From positions 1-19,781 of the forward strand of contig NW_014012791.1 of the NCBI RefSeq assembly GCF_000611645.1: DNA of 19,781 nucleotides. Direction: 5' to 3'. Below the pieces are notes generated by a model. That model did no database searches and was not told where the DNA came from. It was given only the letters and a program-made list of their open reading frames with translations. Positions 1 to 9,216 of this stretch are shown in pieces. Origin of the DNA: Monoraphidium neglectum. Taxonomy: Eukaryota > Chlorophyta > Chlorophyceae > Sphaeropleales > Selenastraceae. The translations under genes and the position numbers were made by a program. The number at the start of each line of letters is the position of its first letter. The first letter of the stretch is position 1.

Positions 1-5
1 CCCTT

Positions 6-50
6 ACACACACACACACACACACACACACGCGCGCGCGCACGCACGCA
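6..50. repeat. (CA)n/(CG)n microsatellite in aminotransferase intron
   Basis: A run of CA dinucleotides passes into CG and CACG repeats directly beside the exon that ends at 52. On the transcript strand this is a GT/GC run that starts at the splice donor itself, so the donor (CAG|GTGCGT) sits inside simple sequence. Confidence 0.9.
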
Positions 51-51
51 C

Positions 52-3032
52 CTGCAGCTCCCTCAGGCGCCCCATGAGGTGCGCTCCCACCTCCCGCGCC
101 CTCCGCTGCAGGTCCAGCCGCCGCACCTCCTCCAGCGTCGCCAGCCCCGCCGCGACCGCCGCGTTGCAGCCGCCAAAGGTGTTGCTGCGAAGGCAAAAAG
201 CCGACCGAAGGATGGAGGGAGGACTGGTGTTGGGGCGACGAGGGGGCGGCCGCGGCCGTCGAGCCAAACAAGTGGGCTGAGGGCTGTTGAAGGGCCGTGT
301 GGGGCCCCTGTGAGGCTGGAACTCCTCCTGATGGCTTAGCTAAGCGTGAACGTTGTTATTAGGACGCTCGTGACGCAACGCAGAGCAGGCGAAGCGTGGA
401 AAGAGATGTTTGCCGGCACACAGAAGAGCCGGGCGAGACGAGGGGGGAAAGGGGGGAGGGCGTGCGGCGGGGTGAGCCGCGCAGGAGGGGTTGTTGACGG
501 CGTGTGCGTTGGCGCGCATTCGGGTTCTGGGGGGACTCACAAGTACTCCTGGGTGGCGAACGCCTCAGCCAGGGGCCGCGTCATCGCCACCGCTGACAGC
601 GGGAAGCCGTTGCCTGCAGGCGGAGGGGCAGAGGGGGGCCGGGGGTGAGGGGAGGCGGCGCAAGGGCCGCGAGCGTCGGCGGCCGCGCCAAGAGGCCCGG
701 CTGCGGATTGTCCGGCCTTGGCAGGCCGGCGCGGCGCCCGTTGCAACGGTTGCGCAGGCCGCACGAGAGCGCACGCACGCACTCTATTCAGACACCACCC
801 GTGGGCACCAAGTGTGAGTGCACAAAACCACAAAACCACATCAAATCGCCCACGCACCGCACCCCCTTCCAATGCCTTCCGCCCACACACACACACACAC
901 ACAGCCCTCTCCAACCCGCCGCCGGCGCGCCGACGCCACGCCCCGCCTTGCACGCGGCCGCAGCGCGGGCCCCGCTCGGGCAGCCACCCCCGCGCGCGCC
1001 GCCACCGCCCCTCCAGCTTCCGCTCACCGATCGGCTTGCCCATGACTACGATGTCCGGGGTGACGCCCGACAGCTGGAACCCCCAGAAGGCGTCACCCAC
1101 GCGGCCGAAGCCGCACTGGACCTCATCGGCGATGCAGAGGGCCCCGGCGGCATGCATCTCCTCGTACACGCCAGCCAGGTAGCCGTCAGGCAGGAAGACC
1201 TGTGATGAATTTGTGTGTGTGCATGTGTGTGTGTGTGTGTGTGTTTGCGCGCGCGTGTGTGTGTGTGCGCGTGTGTGTGTGTGTCAGGAGCAGTGCCCGC
1301 TCTTAGCTGGGCGCATGATGCGTGACAGCATTCTGCGAACTGCCATCCTCCACGCCGGCGCGCGCGGCGCCGGCGCCGCCTCAATCGCTTAGGGGGGTCG
1401 CAGCACATACAGACGCGCAAGCGCCCCGCCGCGCGCGCCGCGCGCGCGCCCACCTGGCCGCCGCAGGAGAGGACGCTCTCGCAGATGAACGCGCACAGCT
1501 CCCCGCCCGCCGCGCGCGCCTCGGCAATCGCGCCGCGCGCGGCGGCGCGGCCGTCCAGGTGCGTGCCCCGATAGGGGTCCGGGCAGGGCAGCACGTGCAC
1601 CCAGCTCTCCTTGCCGCCGCCGCCACGGCCCCAGAATTTGTAGGGGCTGTGGGTGCGGCAGGGTGGGGTGGGATGGGGCGGGGTTGCGCGAGAGGGAGGG
1701 AGGACGCGGCACGTGGGCGCCGGCGCCTGCTTCGCAGGCACGGGCTGGGGGCGCCACTGTGCAAGCAGCCGCCCACGCGCCAGCTGCCTCAGGGGGCGCG
1801 CTGGCGCCAGTCCTCCCCCACTGTCGCCGCGCGCATGCCAAGCCTCAAGCAGAGTCCCCGACTCAAACGAGATATAAGAACCCGCGGCACGGCTTTGTGT
1901 CCCGCCCGCCCTTGTGCCTCGCCCCCGCCTTGTGCGCGCGCGCGGCGACCTGCGCGCACGAGCAACCCCACCCACCTGATCGCCATCGTGGTCGTCAGGT
2001 GGCCGTGGTACGCGCCCCCCATGACGGCCACGTGCGTCGCGCCCGGCCGCCCGGCGGCGGCGGCGGCCGCGCGGCTGACCCTCAGCGCCAGATCGTTCGC
2101 CTCGCTGCCGCTGTTGACCAGGAACGCGACCTGGTCAACGGTGGTCAAACGCGCATGGTGTGCGCACGAACGTGCGGAGTTGAGCGTGGTCATTGAGGGA
2201 TGGGGTGGTGTCTGCCGTTCAAGGCGTGAGGCCGCGCCGGAGGCGGCAGCTAGGCAGCAGCGGCCGGCTGCAGGCGGCCGGCGGCAGGCGGCGGGCGCGC
2301 GGGCTCGGCCGCGGCCCTGCGCGCCCTTAATAGTGCCCCGGCCGCGCGCGGCGGCGGCGGGGCGCACCTCCAGGGATCCCGGTAGCAGCGCGAGCAGCTG
2401 CTGGGTGTAGTCAACCAGGCCGCGCGACAGGTACCGGCTGTTCGTGTTCAAAACTGACAGCTGCGCCGCGACAGCCCCGGCAACCTGCGAGCGCGCGGCG
2501 CGCCGGCTCGGTCTCATTCCAAGCGACATCGCGTGCGCGGGGGCGCGGCAGGGCAGGGCGCTCGCAGGCGAGGGCGCCGAGGGGTCTGGCGCGGCGCACC
2601 CGCGCGGCAGCAAAGAGGCACGGTCACACACGTGCACGCAAAGTAAAGTGTAATTACCGCTGGGTTTGCGTGGCCGACGTGGGTCACGTTGTTGACACAA
2701 TCAAGGTATTGGGTGCCGTCCTCAGCGAAGAGGTGGCACCCCGAGCCCCGAACCATGTGGATGGGTGACTCATAATTCAGCGCCGTGTTGGGGCCGTAGC
2801 AGTGGCGCCGCGCCTCCAGCAGCGAGGGAGCGCCGGCGGGGCCCTGCGCGGGGCGCGACGGAGGCGGCGGGGCGCGGGGGGCGTGTCGCTGCATCGATTT
2901 GCACGTGTGCGCGAGCCAGGGCGCTGCCGGGGCGCTGTCGGCAGCAGGTGACTGTCCGAATCGGGTCCGCGTCCTTGGCTGGATCGGGGTTGTTGCGCGA
3001 CGGCGCCCGCCCGGCTGCCGCGCGCCGCACAT
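52..3032 (-). CDS. Class III PLP-dependent aminotransferase, ethanolamine-phosphate phospho-lyase/AGXT2-like; C-terminus beyond window
   Basis: Seven exons on the minus strand, 5' to 3': 3032-2658, 2484-2368, 2130-1976, 1646-1454, 1199-1028, 613-541 and 184-52. All junctions are GT-AG and the phases join exactly, giving 406 codons so far. Known family: fold-type I PLP enzymes that act on phosphoethanolamine or phosphohydroxylysine (releasing phosphate and ammonia) or transaminate omega-amino or glyoxylate substrates. Visible motifs: [13 protein letters not shown] before the first junction, LNTNSRYL, the cofactor-phosphate loop NSGSEAND (about 170-177), AYHGHL (205-209), ISPYKF, SCGGQ, the PLP-ring Asp in DEVQCGFGR (305), the Schiff-base Lys in MGKPIG (335) and EYFNTFGG (362). 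NNV-HVGH, LNTNSR, ISPYKF and EYFNTFGG favour the ethanolamine-phosphate phospho-lyase branch over plain AGT2. About 90-110 C-terminal residues are missing to the left. The start at 3032 has a good Kozak G at -3 and adds an Arg/Ser-rich, acid-poor leader that could be an organelle transit peptide. The in-frame ATG at 2894 is the alternative, and an upstream exon cannot be excluded. The family call is firm; the substrate is inferred. Confidence 0.9.
885..902. repeat. (AC)n microsatellite in aminotransferase intron
   Basis: About nine CA/AC dinucleotides lie within the 614-1027 intron of the minus-strand aminotransferase. No coding content is supported here, although open frames run through it on both strands. 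Confidence 0.85.
1211..1284. repeat. (GT)n microsatellite in aminotransferase intron
   Basis: An imperfect GT/GC repeat of about 74 bases lies in the 1200-1453 intron. On the transcript strand it reads (CA)n and ends about 10 bases before the acceptor CACAG at 1204-1200, where a polypyrimidine tract would be expected. Confidence 0.9.
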
Positions 3033-4275
3033 GGCATGGAGATTACTTATGAGTGCCGTGGGCAGCCCCGGCGCCGCGAGCACGGCGGGCGGGGGCGCCA
3101 ATGCGGCGACACGCGAGCGCGTCGTTTGACACGGCCCGACAGGGCACGGGAGCCGTGGTCCCTGCAATCCTGGACTGCACAACGCGCATGTCATCGCACC
3201 ATCGATTCGATCGCGATAGCTGAGGCTAGGAGCCGCCGGTCGTGGCGCGTCCTCTGCCCACCCTCGCCAATCAGGTCGTCATAACCAGCGGGAAGGGGTG
3301 TTCAAACATACGCAAATATGATTGCAAACATTATTTATAATCATATTTGATACGGGGTTTTAAGCGCAGCGGCGCCGACCCCGATGCCGAGCATCCCAGA
3401 GCATGTTGCGCCAACTGGTGGTCGCGCCCGCTCTCTCGATGCTCCAAGTCTGGATATGGCCCTAACGCAGATAACATCACAAACAGAATCCTGGGAGTCG
3501 CCGCGGCACCACAGCCGCTCACTGCGCACCCCCAGCTGTATCAATTGCCAGCCTGAACGGCTCAACCTGTGCTGACTCGACAGGCATGGCGCGCCAGTTC
3601 CCTGTTGAATGTGCAGCGGCACCCACAGATTGCCGGCTCCCTGCGCCGATTGGCATTTTGCATGGTGTGGAGCCTAGGAGAGCCCCGTTTGCCGACACCG
3701 CCCAGCCGCCGCGCCGCGCCGTGCAGCCCGCCGCCCGTTACTAATGAACTGAAATGCACCGGCACGCACGCCCTACAGAGCGGCAGCTGAATGCAGCGCC
3801 GTCCGACATGCAGCGCGCTTCCGCCGCCAGCTCAGGGAGGCGCTCAAGCACGACGCATGTGCAGAATGCAGTTCAAGCCTGGCTTTGCCTGAGATCAGGC
3901 CAGCCAGGGTGAAACCCGCAGCTCGACGTCACGGCACACGGTGTCCAGGCGGTGCGCGGCCCATGCGACTGGCTGGTGTGGCTCCTTGAGGAAATGTGTG
4001 GGGTGAGCGGCCGCCGCACGCCGCCTCAGTGGCAGTAGGGCTGGCCGGAGGTGCGTTTGCTGCAGCGTGCGGCGCAGCCCGCATGGCCGAATGGGCACGC
4101 AATGCGCCGCTCGGGTCCGCCGAACTCTCCTTCTGGCTGTGCACCCTTCCTGCGCTCCCCCACCAAAACAATTCGTGGCAGTGACCAACATAAGTTTTGA
4201 ATGCGATGAGGCACCGACCAACACACCGTGCTGTGCTGGTCACACCCAGCCACACCTTGGTGCGGTCTAGAGTTC
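3033..4275. other. Intergenic: divergent upstream regions of the aminotransferase and gene 1
   Basis: No convincing gene. Open frames here have no recognisable domain, no shared module with the neighbouring family and no clear splice structure. The stretch separates the minus-strand aminotransferase from the plus-strand gene 1, so it should hold both promoters. An AT-rich hairpin lies at 3313-3349. No clear TATA box for the aminotransferase was found. Confidence 0.5.
3313..3349. repeat. AT-rich inverted repeat, 11-base perfect arms
   Basis: Arms CAAATATGATT (3313-3323) and AATCATATTTG (3339-3349) are perfect reverse complements around a 15-base AT-rich loop. This is the most AT-rich spot in the region between the two divergent genes. 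It may be a hairpin or simply a local AT tract. Confidence 0.6.
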
Positions 4276-4287
4276 TCACCCGGTGAC
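4276..4287. promoter_or_regulatory. Shared palindromic upstream element, gene 1
   Basis: TCACCCGGTGAC, followed by ACCAGCTGC. A near-identical element lies upstream of all five family genes. Here it is 64 bases before the TATA box and 239 bases before the homologous ATG. The inverted TCAC/GTGA halves suggest a dimeric transcription-factor site (inference). Confidence 0.5.
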
Positions 4288-4350
4288 ACCAGCTGCTTTG
4301 CTGCAGCAGAGCGTGCCGCGCGGCAGTAGGACTGCTGCCGCAAGACTCCA

Positions 4351-4356
4351 TATAAA
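4351..4356 (+). promoter_or_regulatory. TATA box of gene 1
   Basis: TATAAA within CCATATAAATCAGG, about 172 bases before the ATG. Flanking sequence aligns with the gene 2 promoter (CATATCCAGATGACC at 7071-7085), which supports this as the promoter. It predicts a transcription start near 4380 and a 5' UTR of roughly 140 bases. Confidence 0.6.
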
Positions 4357-4522
4357 TCAGGACGTCCAGAAACCACGATCACATACATCACTGCCCTCAA
4401 ACTCCAAGGCCAAAACAAACGAAGCGACAAACACCAGTGCTCCCGATTGCCGTGCGGAGGCAAGCGCCGCCTGCAACGCTATACATACAACACAGAATAT
4501 CAACTCATTATAACAGATTCAC

Positions 4523-5771
4523 ATGATGGTTCGCGGCTACTGGGCACTTGCAGCAGGTGAGGCACAGTGCGCACCTGCGAGGGGTGCGTATGTACAGCAC
4601 CTGTGTCTCTGCGCCCGGGCCCACGGCTCGGTCGCCATACGCCTGGTCTCGATCGCTAGCACTGCCACCAAGCAGCTGTTGAAGGCTGTTGTCGACCCCA
4701 ATTATCTTCCCTCTCTCGCTGCCCTCACCCTCTGCTCTGCGAGCAGCACTGGCCCTGCTGCTCGCCCCCGGGGCCCTGGGCGCGTCCCTCAAGGCCGGCG
4801 GCCTGACAACCTCTGACCGCCGCGCCCTGGGCGAGCAGGCTGCCAACGCGCCGCCCGTCCTGCGGATGGGCGACATGACCCTGGTCGGCGGCCGCGTCCC
4901 CACCATCAATGTGGGCGGCCAGTCAAGCGTGTACGGCAACCTCAACAGCCGCCACAGCGGCGGCATCACCCTCAGCGGTGGCGCGCTGGGCCCCTTCCAG
5001 AACGAGGGCGGCAACGTGTACATCGACCAGTGGCACCGCCGCCGCATGGGCGAGCAGGCCGCCGCCTCTGCCAACGCCAACATCTTTGCCACCGGCGGCC
5101 GCACGTCCGGCTTTGCCCCCTCTGACCGCGCCCCCATCACCAACTATGGCGGCTCGACCTCCTTCACCAGCGCCGGCGTGGGCTTCAGTGGCGGCCTGAC
5201 AACCAGCTTTGACAACTTCGGCAACCCCGTCGCCAATGAGGGCGGCCGTGGCCAGATCTTCCGCCGCCTGGGCGAGCAGGCTGCTGCCGCCACCATCAAC
5301 GCTCAGGGTGGCACGACTTTCATTGGTGGCGCCAACCCCACCATGGTCTCCGCGAGCCCTCCCGCCAACGCTGGGGCGGCCATGAACCAGGCCATGGCCT
5401 CTTTTGCGCAGCAGCAGCAGTGGGCGCAGCAGGCTGCAGGCGGTAGCCAGCAGGAGATGCAGCAGTGGGCGAAGCAGATGATGGCCAACACTCCACAGAT
5501 GCAGCAGTGGCAGCAGCAGCATCAGGGTCGGCAGCAGCAGGCGCAGCAGGCGCAACAGCAGGCGCAGCAGCAGCAGCAGCAGCAGCAGCACCAGACACAG
5601 CAGCAGCAGCAGCAGCAGACGCAGCAGAAGCAGGCGCAGCAGAAGGAGCAGCAGCAGAAGGCGCAAGCCAGTCCCACGCCGGTGGGGTCGCCAAGCGTGC
5701 AAGCCGCGCCCAAGGGCTCTCCAGCTCCCGCCACACACAAGGGCTCCCCTGCTCCGGCCCGCCATTCGTAA
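4523..5771 (+). CDS. Family gene 1: secreted modular Gly/Ala-rich protein with polyGln tail
   Basis: Exon 1 is 4523-4556 and exon 2 is 4747-5771, with a phase-1 GT-AG intron between them. The second ATG (4526) gives a 31-base exon as in genes 3 and 4, and a 351-residue product; the first ATG adds one Met. The signal peptide is about 1-23: MVRGYWALAA is split by the intron from ALALLLAPGALGA. Residue positions count from 4526. RRALGEQAA (35), RRRMGEQAA (108) and RRLGEQAAA (183) bound two modules of about 74 residues, each with GG[IL]T..S and NEGG before the next Arg-Arg. A core TFIGGANPTM follows at about 201-210. Then come an Ala/Met helix-like stretch, about 90 Gln-rich residues (from about 231) and a tail with two KGSPAPA repeats. 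There is no cysteine and no C-terminal hydrophobic segment, so secretion rather than anchoring is expected. It is the only member with both modules complete. I do not recognise the family; a wall/matrix role is a guess. The acceptor is a NAGNAG pair (4743 or 4746), giving one optional Ala. Confidence 0.85.
5407..5664 (+). repeat. CAG/CAA-rich polyGln tract in gene 1
   Basis: Imperfect CAG repeats with interspersed GCG, CAA and ACG codons encode the Gln-rich region; the longest pure CAG run is near 5566-5589. It is expected to vary in length. The reverse strand is open only because of the repeat (Leu/Cys strings). Confidence 0.9.
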
Positions 5772-6026
5772 TCACCAGCATACGGTGGCTGCCCTTGACG
5801 TCATCGCGAGCTCGCTGCGAATACGCGACGCAAGCGCAGCCCAGCAAGGCGCCGTGGCGCAGCACTTCTTTTCATGCCGTGCTCTAAAACGCGGGTGCGC
5901 CAACGGCTGGCGTACCTGTGTGCATGCATCACCTCATTGTATGCATCGCATGTGGCTCGCAGATGAGCCTGCTGGCAGATTGCCATCTGCCTTGTGGCTT
6001 GTTTTCCAATTCTGCAAAAACTCTGA

Positions 6027-6031
6027 TGTAA
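6027..6031 (+). terminator. Putative poly(A) signal of gene 1
   Basis: TGTAA, the common green-algal poly(A) signal, lies 256 bases after the stop. A similar spacing is seen after genes 3 (253) and 4 (272). The pentamer is short, so confidence rests on the repeated spacing. Confidence 0.45.
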
Positions 6032-6331
6032 CTCATCTCGAATTGATGATTTTTCCAACTTGACCCTGTTCAACCATTAGTGATAATCCCCTGCAGTGCT
6101 GCCAATCATGCATTCAGGACGACGATACATTTGCCTGATTTGCTGAGTGGGCCGCCCCAGAAGAGCGCAACCCACAACTTGCACAAATCCACATTCTGAT
6201 GTCTGATTGGGTTTGTTGATCTGCCCGGGGACTGCAGCTGTTCCGCAGTTGAGGGACATAACAGCTAGGAGGTGGTGACACGCGGAAACATGTGGTAGAA
6301 ACGTCCCACATTGCAGGGCATTGCCAACCAA

Positions 6332-6402
6332 GGTCGACAATACCAGCTGCAATGCTGTAAGCACACGGTGTAGTTACGCCATTGCAGCTGGTATGATCGA
6401 CC
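6332..6402. repeat. Inverted repeat with 23-base arms, 21 paired
   Basis: Arms 6332-6354 and 6380-6402 are reverse complements except for two adjacent central mismatches, with a 25-base loop. The shared core is ATACCAGCTGCAATG. In RNA it would form a hairpin with a 2-nt internal loop, similar in shape to a miRNA precursor; it could equally be a transposon remnant. Confidence 0.75.
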
Positions 6403-6527
6403 GTGTTGCAAAAGTGTGGGTGCACACCGTTGGGCGGCATCCAAACTCCTGGGTGCCCGGCGCCGAGCGACCTTCCCTGTGTCAACCCGCAAATCTGGGG
6501 GCGGACACCCTTTTTGCCGACACGTTA

Positions 6528-6551
6528 TGCATGCGTGCGTGCACGCATGCA
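6528..6551. repeat. 10-base perfect inverted repeat, 4-base loop
   Basis: TGCATGCGTG (6528-6537) and CACGCATGCA (6542-6551) around CGTG. It contains CATGCA on both arms, resembling the RY element bound by B3-type factors in plants; that link is speculative. Confidence 0.6.
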
Positions 6552-6746
6552 AGACCTTCTCACACAAATGCACCTGACTTGAAGCGGACCCGATACAAAG
6601 TCCTGCGGCGCCAAGGTCCGTGGCAAGCCGGTCCGTGACAGGTTGAGCTGTACCGAAGTCTGCTGCCCGCACCGCCCGCCGAGCCGGCCGCCCCGCCGCC
6701 ATTGCAGCGGGCGGCTTCCATCCGGCCTCCCAACCACCCAGCCACG

Positions 6747-6894
6747 GCGCCGGCGCCCCTGCGCCTTGAAGCAAGCATGCTCAAGGCTTGGCCGGTTCTT
6801 CACCTCGACCTGCTGTGAAAAGCGCCGGCGCGCTTGCGCCTTGGGGCAAGCATCCTCAAGGCTTGGCCGGGTCTTCACCTCGACCTGCTGTGAA
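6747..6894. repeat. Tandem duplication, two 73-base copies, 75-base period
   Basis: Copies at 6747-6819 and 6822-6894 share GCGCCGGCGC, CAAGCAT and CTCAAGGCTTGGCCGG, and both end in TCTTCACCTCGACCTGC plus TGTGAA. They differ at only a handful of positions. No conserved reading frame is evident. Confidence 0.85.
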
Positions 6895-6983
6895 TGGAGA
6901 TGTTGCAATCATGCGAGGATTTGATGGGGCACGTGCTTGCACTCGGTCCAGCACGGTCTCGTCTCCCATGCGGTCTACAGTAC

Positions 6984-6995
6984 TGCACCAGTGAC
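6984..6995. promoter_or_regulatory. Shared palindromic upstream element, gene 2 (degenerate)
   Basis: TGCACCAGTGAC followed by ACAGCTGC aligns with the gene 1 element, with a weakened left half. It is 232 bases before the ATG and 70 before TTAAA. A 9-base stem, CACAGCTGC/GCAGCTGTG (6995-7003, 7007-7015), follows at once. Confidence 0.4.
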
Positions 6996-7064
6996 ACAGC
7001 TGCTCCGCAGCTGTGCGTCCATGGTGTCGTGGGTTGGTGAACGGCGGGCAGCACTGCTGCCTAC

Positions 7065-7069
7065 TTAAA
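7065..7069 (+). promoter_or_regulatory. Weak TATA-like element of gene 2
   Basis: TTAAA in CCTACTTAAACATATCC sits where the gene 1 TATA box aligns. The TATAAA of gene 1 is not conserved here, so the promoter may be weaker. Confidence 0.35.
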
Positions 7070-7226
7070 CATATCCAGATGACCATTGCATGCCAACCGA
7101 GTTGCATTCCAGCAATCGAGCAGCTGTTACCGTAATCCCTCGCTGTCCAACGGAGCCTCGTGAGCCCGCACCTACAGTACGTAATCATTTATTGAGTGAC
7201 CGCCCGGCTCAGTCCAAGACCAAAAG

Positions 7227-8059
7227 ATGATAGCTCGTCCGTGCATGGCACTTGTGGCGAGTGAGCCTCCTGTCAAGCCAGGGTGTTCTTGGCGCGCGTT
7301 GCTGCGGCGCCAGTTGCCTGGGTCTGGGCGAGTCTGGACCGAAGCGCGCGCGTCCAGGCCCTTTTCGTCCTGCGAGAGTGACCCTTCCTTTTGCCACCGC
7401 TGCAATTACGCTTGCCCAGCAAAGCCCTTGCGTCTGTCCGCGCGCGACGGTGCCCTGCCTGCCGCCCTTCAGATCAAATAGCTCACTTCCACAACTCCCG
7501 CTCTCTCACTCCCCTCAAAAGCAGCCCTGGCCCTGCTGCTCGCCCCCGGGGCCCTGGGCGCGTCCCTCAAGGCCGGCGGCCTGACAACCTCTGACCGCCG
7601 CGCCCTGGGCGAGCAGGCTGCCAACGCGCCGCCCGTCCTGCGGATGGGCGACATGACCCTGGTCGGCGGCCGCGTTCCCACCATCAACGTGGGCGGCCAA
7701 TCAAGCGTGTACGGCAACCTCAACAGCCACCACCGCGGCGGCATCACCCTCAGCGGTGGCGCGCTGGGCCCCTTCCAGAACGAGGGCGGCAACGTGTACG
7801 TCGACCAGTGGCACCGCCGCCGCATGGCTGAGCAGGCTGCAGCCTCTGCCGCCGCTAACATTGCTGCCCAGGGCGGCACCACCTTTATCGGCGGCGCGCG
7901 CCCCACTCTTGTTTCTGCTGCTGCGGTGGCCAACCCTGGTGCTGCAATGCAGCAGGCAATGAAGACGGGTGCGGAGCAGAACGCGTGGCACGCACGAGTC
8001 ATGGGCGGCAGCACCCCGCAGCAGGTACAGCAGCAGCAGGAGCAGCAGCAGCGCGAGCG

Positions 8060-8099
<40 letters not shown>

Positions 8100-8222
8100 G
8101 CCGCTCCTGGTTCCCCTGCCGCACCCGCCCAGCCTGCCGAGCAGCCTGGCCAGATTCAAGTGATCAGGGCAAACAGCGTCTACATCGGCGACAAGATCAT
8201 CCCTGGCGCAAAGAAGCTCTGA
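7227..8222 (+). CDS. Family gene 2: shorter secreted polyGln paralogue lacking the second module
   Basis: Exon 1 is 7227-7260 (MIARPCMALVA plus one base) and exon 2 is 7525-8222, joined by a 264-base phase-1 intron; the product is 243 residues. The first exon was found by matching its length, phase and sequence to genes 1 and 3 (M/I-A-R-x-C-x-A), and its donor is GTGAGC. The signal peptide continues as LALLLAPGALGA. The first module is nearly identical to gene 1 (LTTSDRRALGEQAA through NEGGNVYVDQWHRRR). MAEQAAASAAANIAAQ then leads straight to the core TFIGGARPTL, so the TSGFAPSDRAP...GQIFRR module of gene 1 is absent. A Gln-rich tract follows, then an unrelated C-terminus (IQVIRANSVYIGDKIIPG) with no hydrophobic end. 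Likely secreted; function unknown. The acceptor is again a NAGNAG pair (AAG CAG), with one optional residue. Confidence 0.82.
8019..8099 (+). repeat. CAG repeat (polyGln) in gene 2
   Basis: Mostly CAG codons; the final pure run of about 12 ends at 8097. It occupies the same place in the protein as the longer tract of gene 1. Confidence 0.9.
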
Positions 8223-8532
8223 TGCGCCGCGTCAAAGCTTCGCTGTGCTGGCAGCCCGGCGGCTTCTCCCCTTGTTGCACTCAACCTTGGGTTTATCTCT
8301 GATCTAGCCCGTGTGACACCATACTTTTTACAGTTGCTACTTTGTCTGCGGCCGGCACCTATATGCATGGCGGGATGGTGCCAAGCGCCCCGGGTTTTGT
8401 TTTGAACGTGGCCCTGATTAGTAATAGAAGCTGCATGTGCACAACCGTTGAAAAGTTTCCAAGGCAAGCAAGCTCCCAGGGAGGGCTATCTGATCACGAT
8501 CCACGCTCATGTGACAATGGAACTTTACTGTA

Positions 8533-8537
8533 TGTAA
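8533..8537 (+). terminator. Putative poly(A) signal of gene 2
   Basis: TGTAA in TATGTAACAAC, 311 bases after the stop; a second TGTAA lies at 8624-8628. Which is used, if either, cannot be told from sequence. Confidence 0.35.
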
Positions 8538-9173
8538 CAACATCAGGCAGTTTTGAAGTGCTGCTTGCGTGTGCGTGTTGGGCGGTCATGACGATTGCCG
8601 TGGTATTGTGGAGGTGAAAACACTGTAACAAAAGACATGAATATGAGTGGCGGGCAGCCCCAGGCAGGTGCAGCGTGGCTGCAGGCATGATGGGGCAACC
8701 TGCAACCAACAGCGCCGCAGCTGCACCCTTGCTTGTTGGCGGTCGAGGAGAGTGGCCGCTTGCAGGGTCGTCTGATGCACCAACCACGTGGCACATCGAT
8801 GAGGAAGGGGGATTGAGCGTGGACGACTTGCAACATGCGAGCGAGGCGAGGCGAGCGCCTGGCGTCAGGTCGGTGATTGTGTTGCCTTGCACGCCGCGTG
8901 GCATATGAAGTGGGCATGACCAGCGGCAGCAAAATCCACCCTCACGTCGCACGGCGAACTTGCACCAAGCGGTCCCTCACCTGCCGCGTGCAGCTGCCGT
9001 GGGTCCTGAAATAGTGTCAACTTGATGGGACTTCGGAATGAGGCCCTGCCAGCAACCTTGCGAGGCGCCTCGCTGCATGCACGCGCGCTCTGCTCTCACC
9101 GCCTTCGCTGCTAAAACTGAGGACGAGTCGCCCTGTGCCTGTGGTTTTGTAAGCCTTGGTGTGGGCTCCAACA

Positions 9174-9216
9174 GCACCCCTGCGCTCAAAATGACTGCTT
9201 TCAAGCGCAGGGGTGC
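9174..9216. repeat. 13-base perfect inverted repeat, 17-base loop
   Basis: GCACCCCTGCGCT (9174-9186) and AGCGCAGGGGTGC (9204-9216) are exact reverse complements. The GC-rich stem lies in otherwise unremarkable intergenic DNA. Confidence 0.8.

Larger units (their letters stand above)
5772..6983. other. Intergenic between genes 1 and 2
   Basis: No supported gene. It holds the gene 1 3' flank, with TGTAA at 6027-6031. It also contains a strong hairpin (6332-6402), a short IR (6528-6551) and a tandem duplication (6747-6894), listed separately. Confidence 0.5.

Noticed and set aside
1322..2410. 362-codon plus-strand frame across the aminotransferase
   Set aside because: It overlaps four conserved minus-strand exons and their introns; the translation is compositionally biased Arg/Ala/Pro with no motif.
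3895..4463. Overlapping minus-strand frames upstream of gene 1
   Set aside because: No conserved motif, no agreement between frames, and the region contains the gene 1 promoter.
4923..5765. 280-codon open frame antisense to gene 1, with similar long antisense frames over genes 3, 4 and 5
   Set aside because: They mirror GC-rich third positions and CAG repeats of the sense exon, give Leu/Cys or Gly/Ala strings, and run past the sense gene without splice sites or a recognisable domain.
5407..8099. CAG repeats as a possible CRISPR or tandem-array signal
   Set aside because: They are in-frame polyGln codons inside genes 1 and 2, with no spacer structure.
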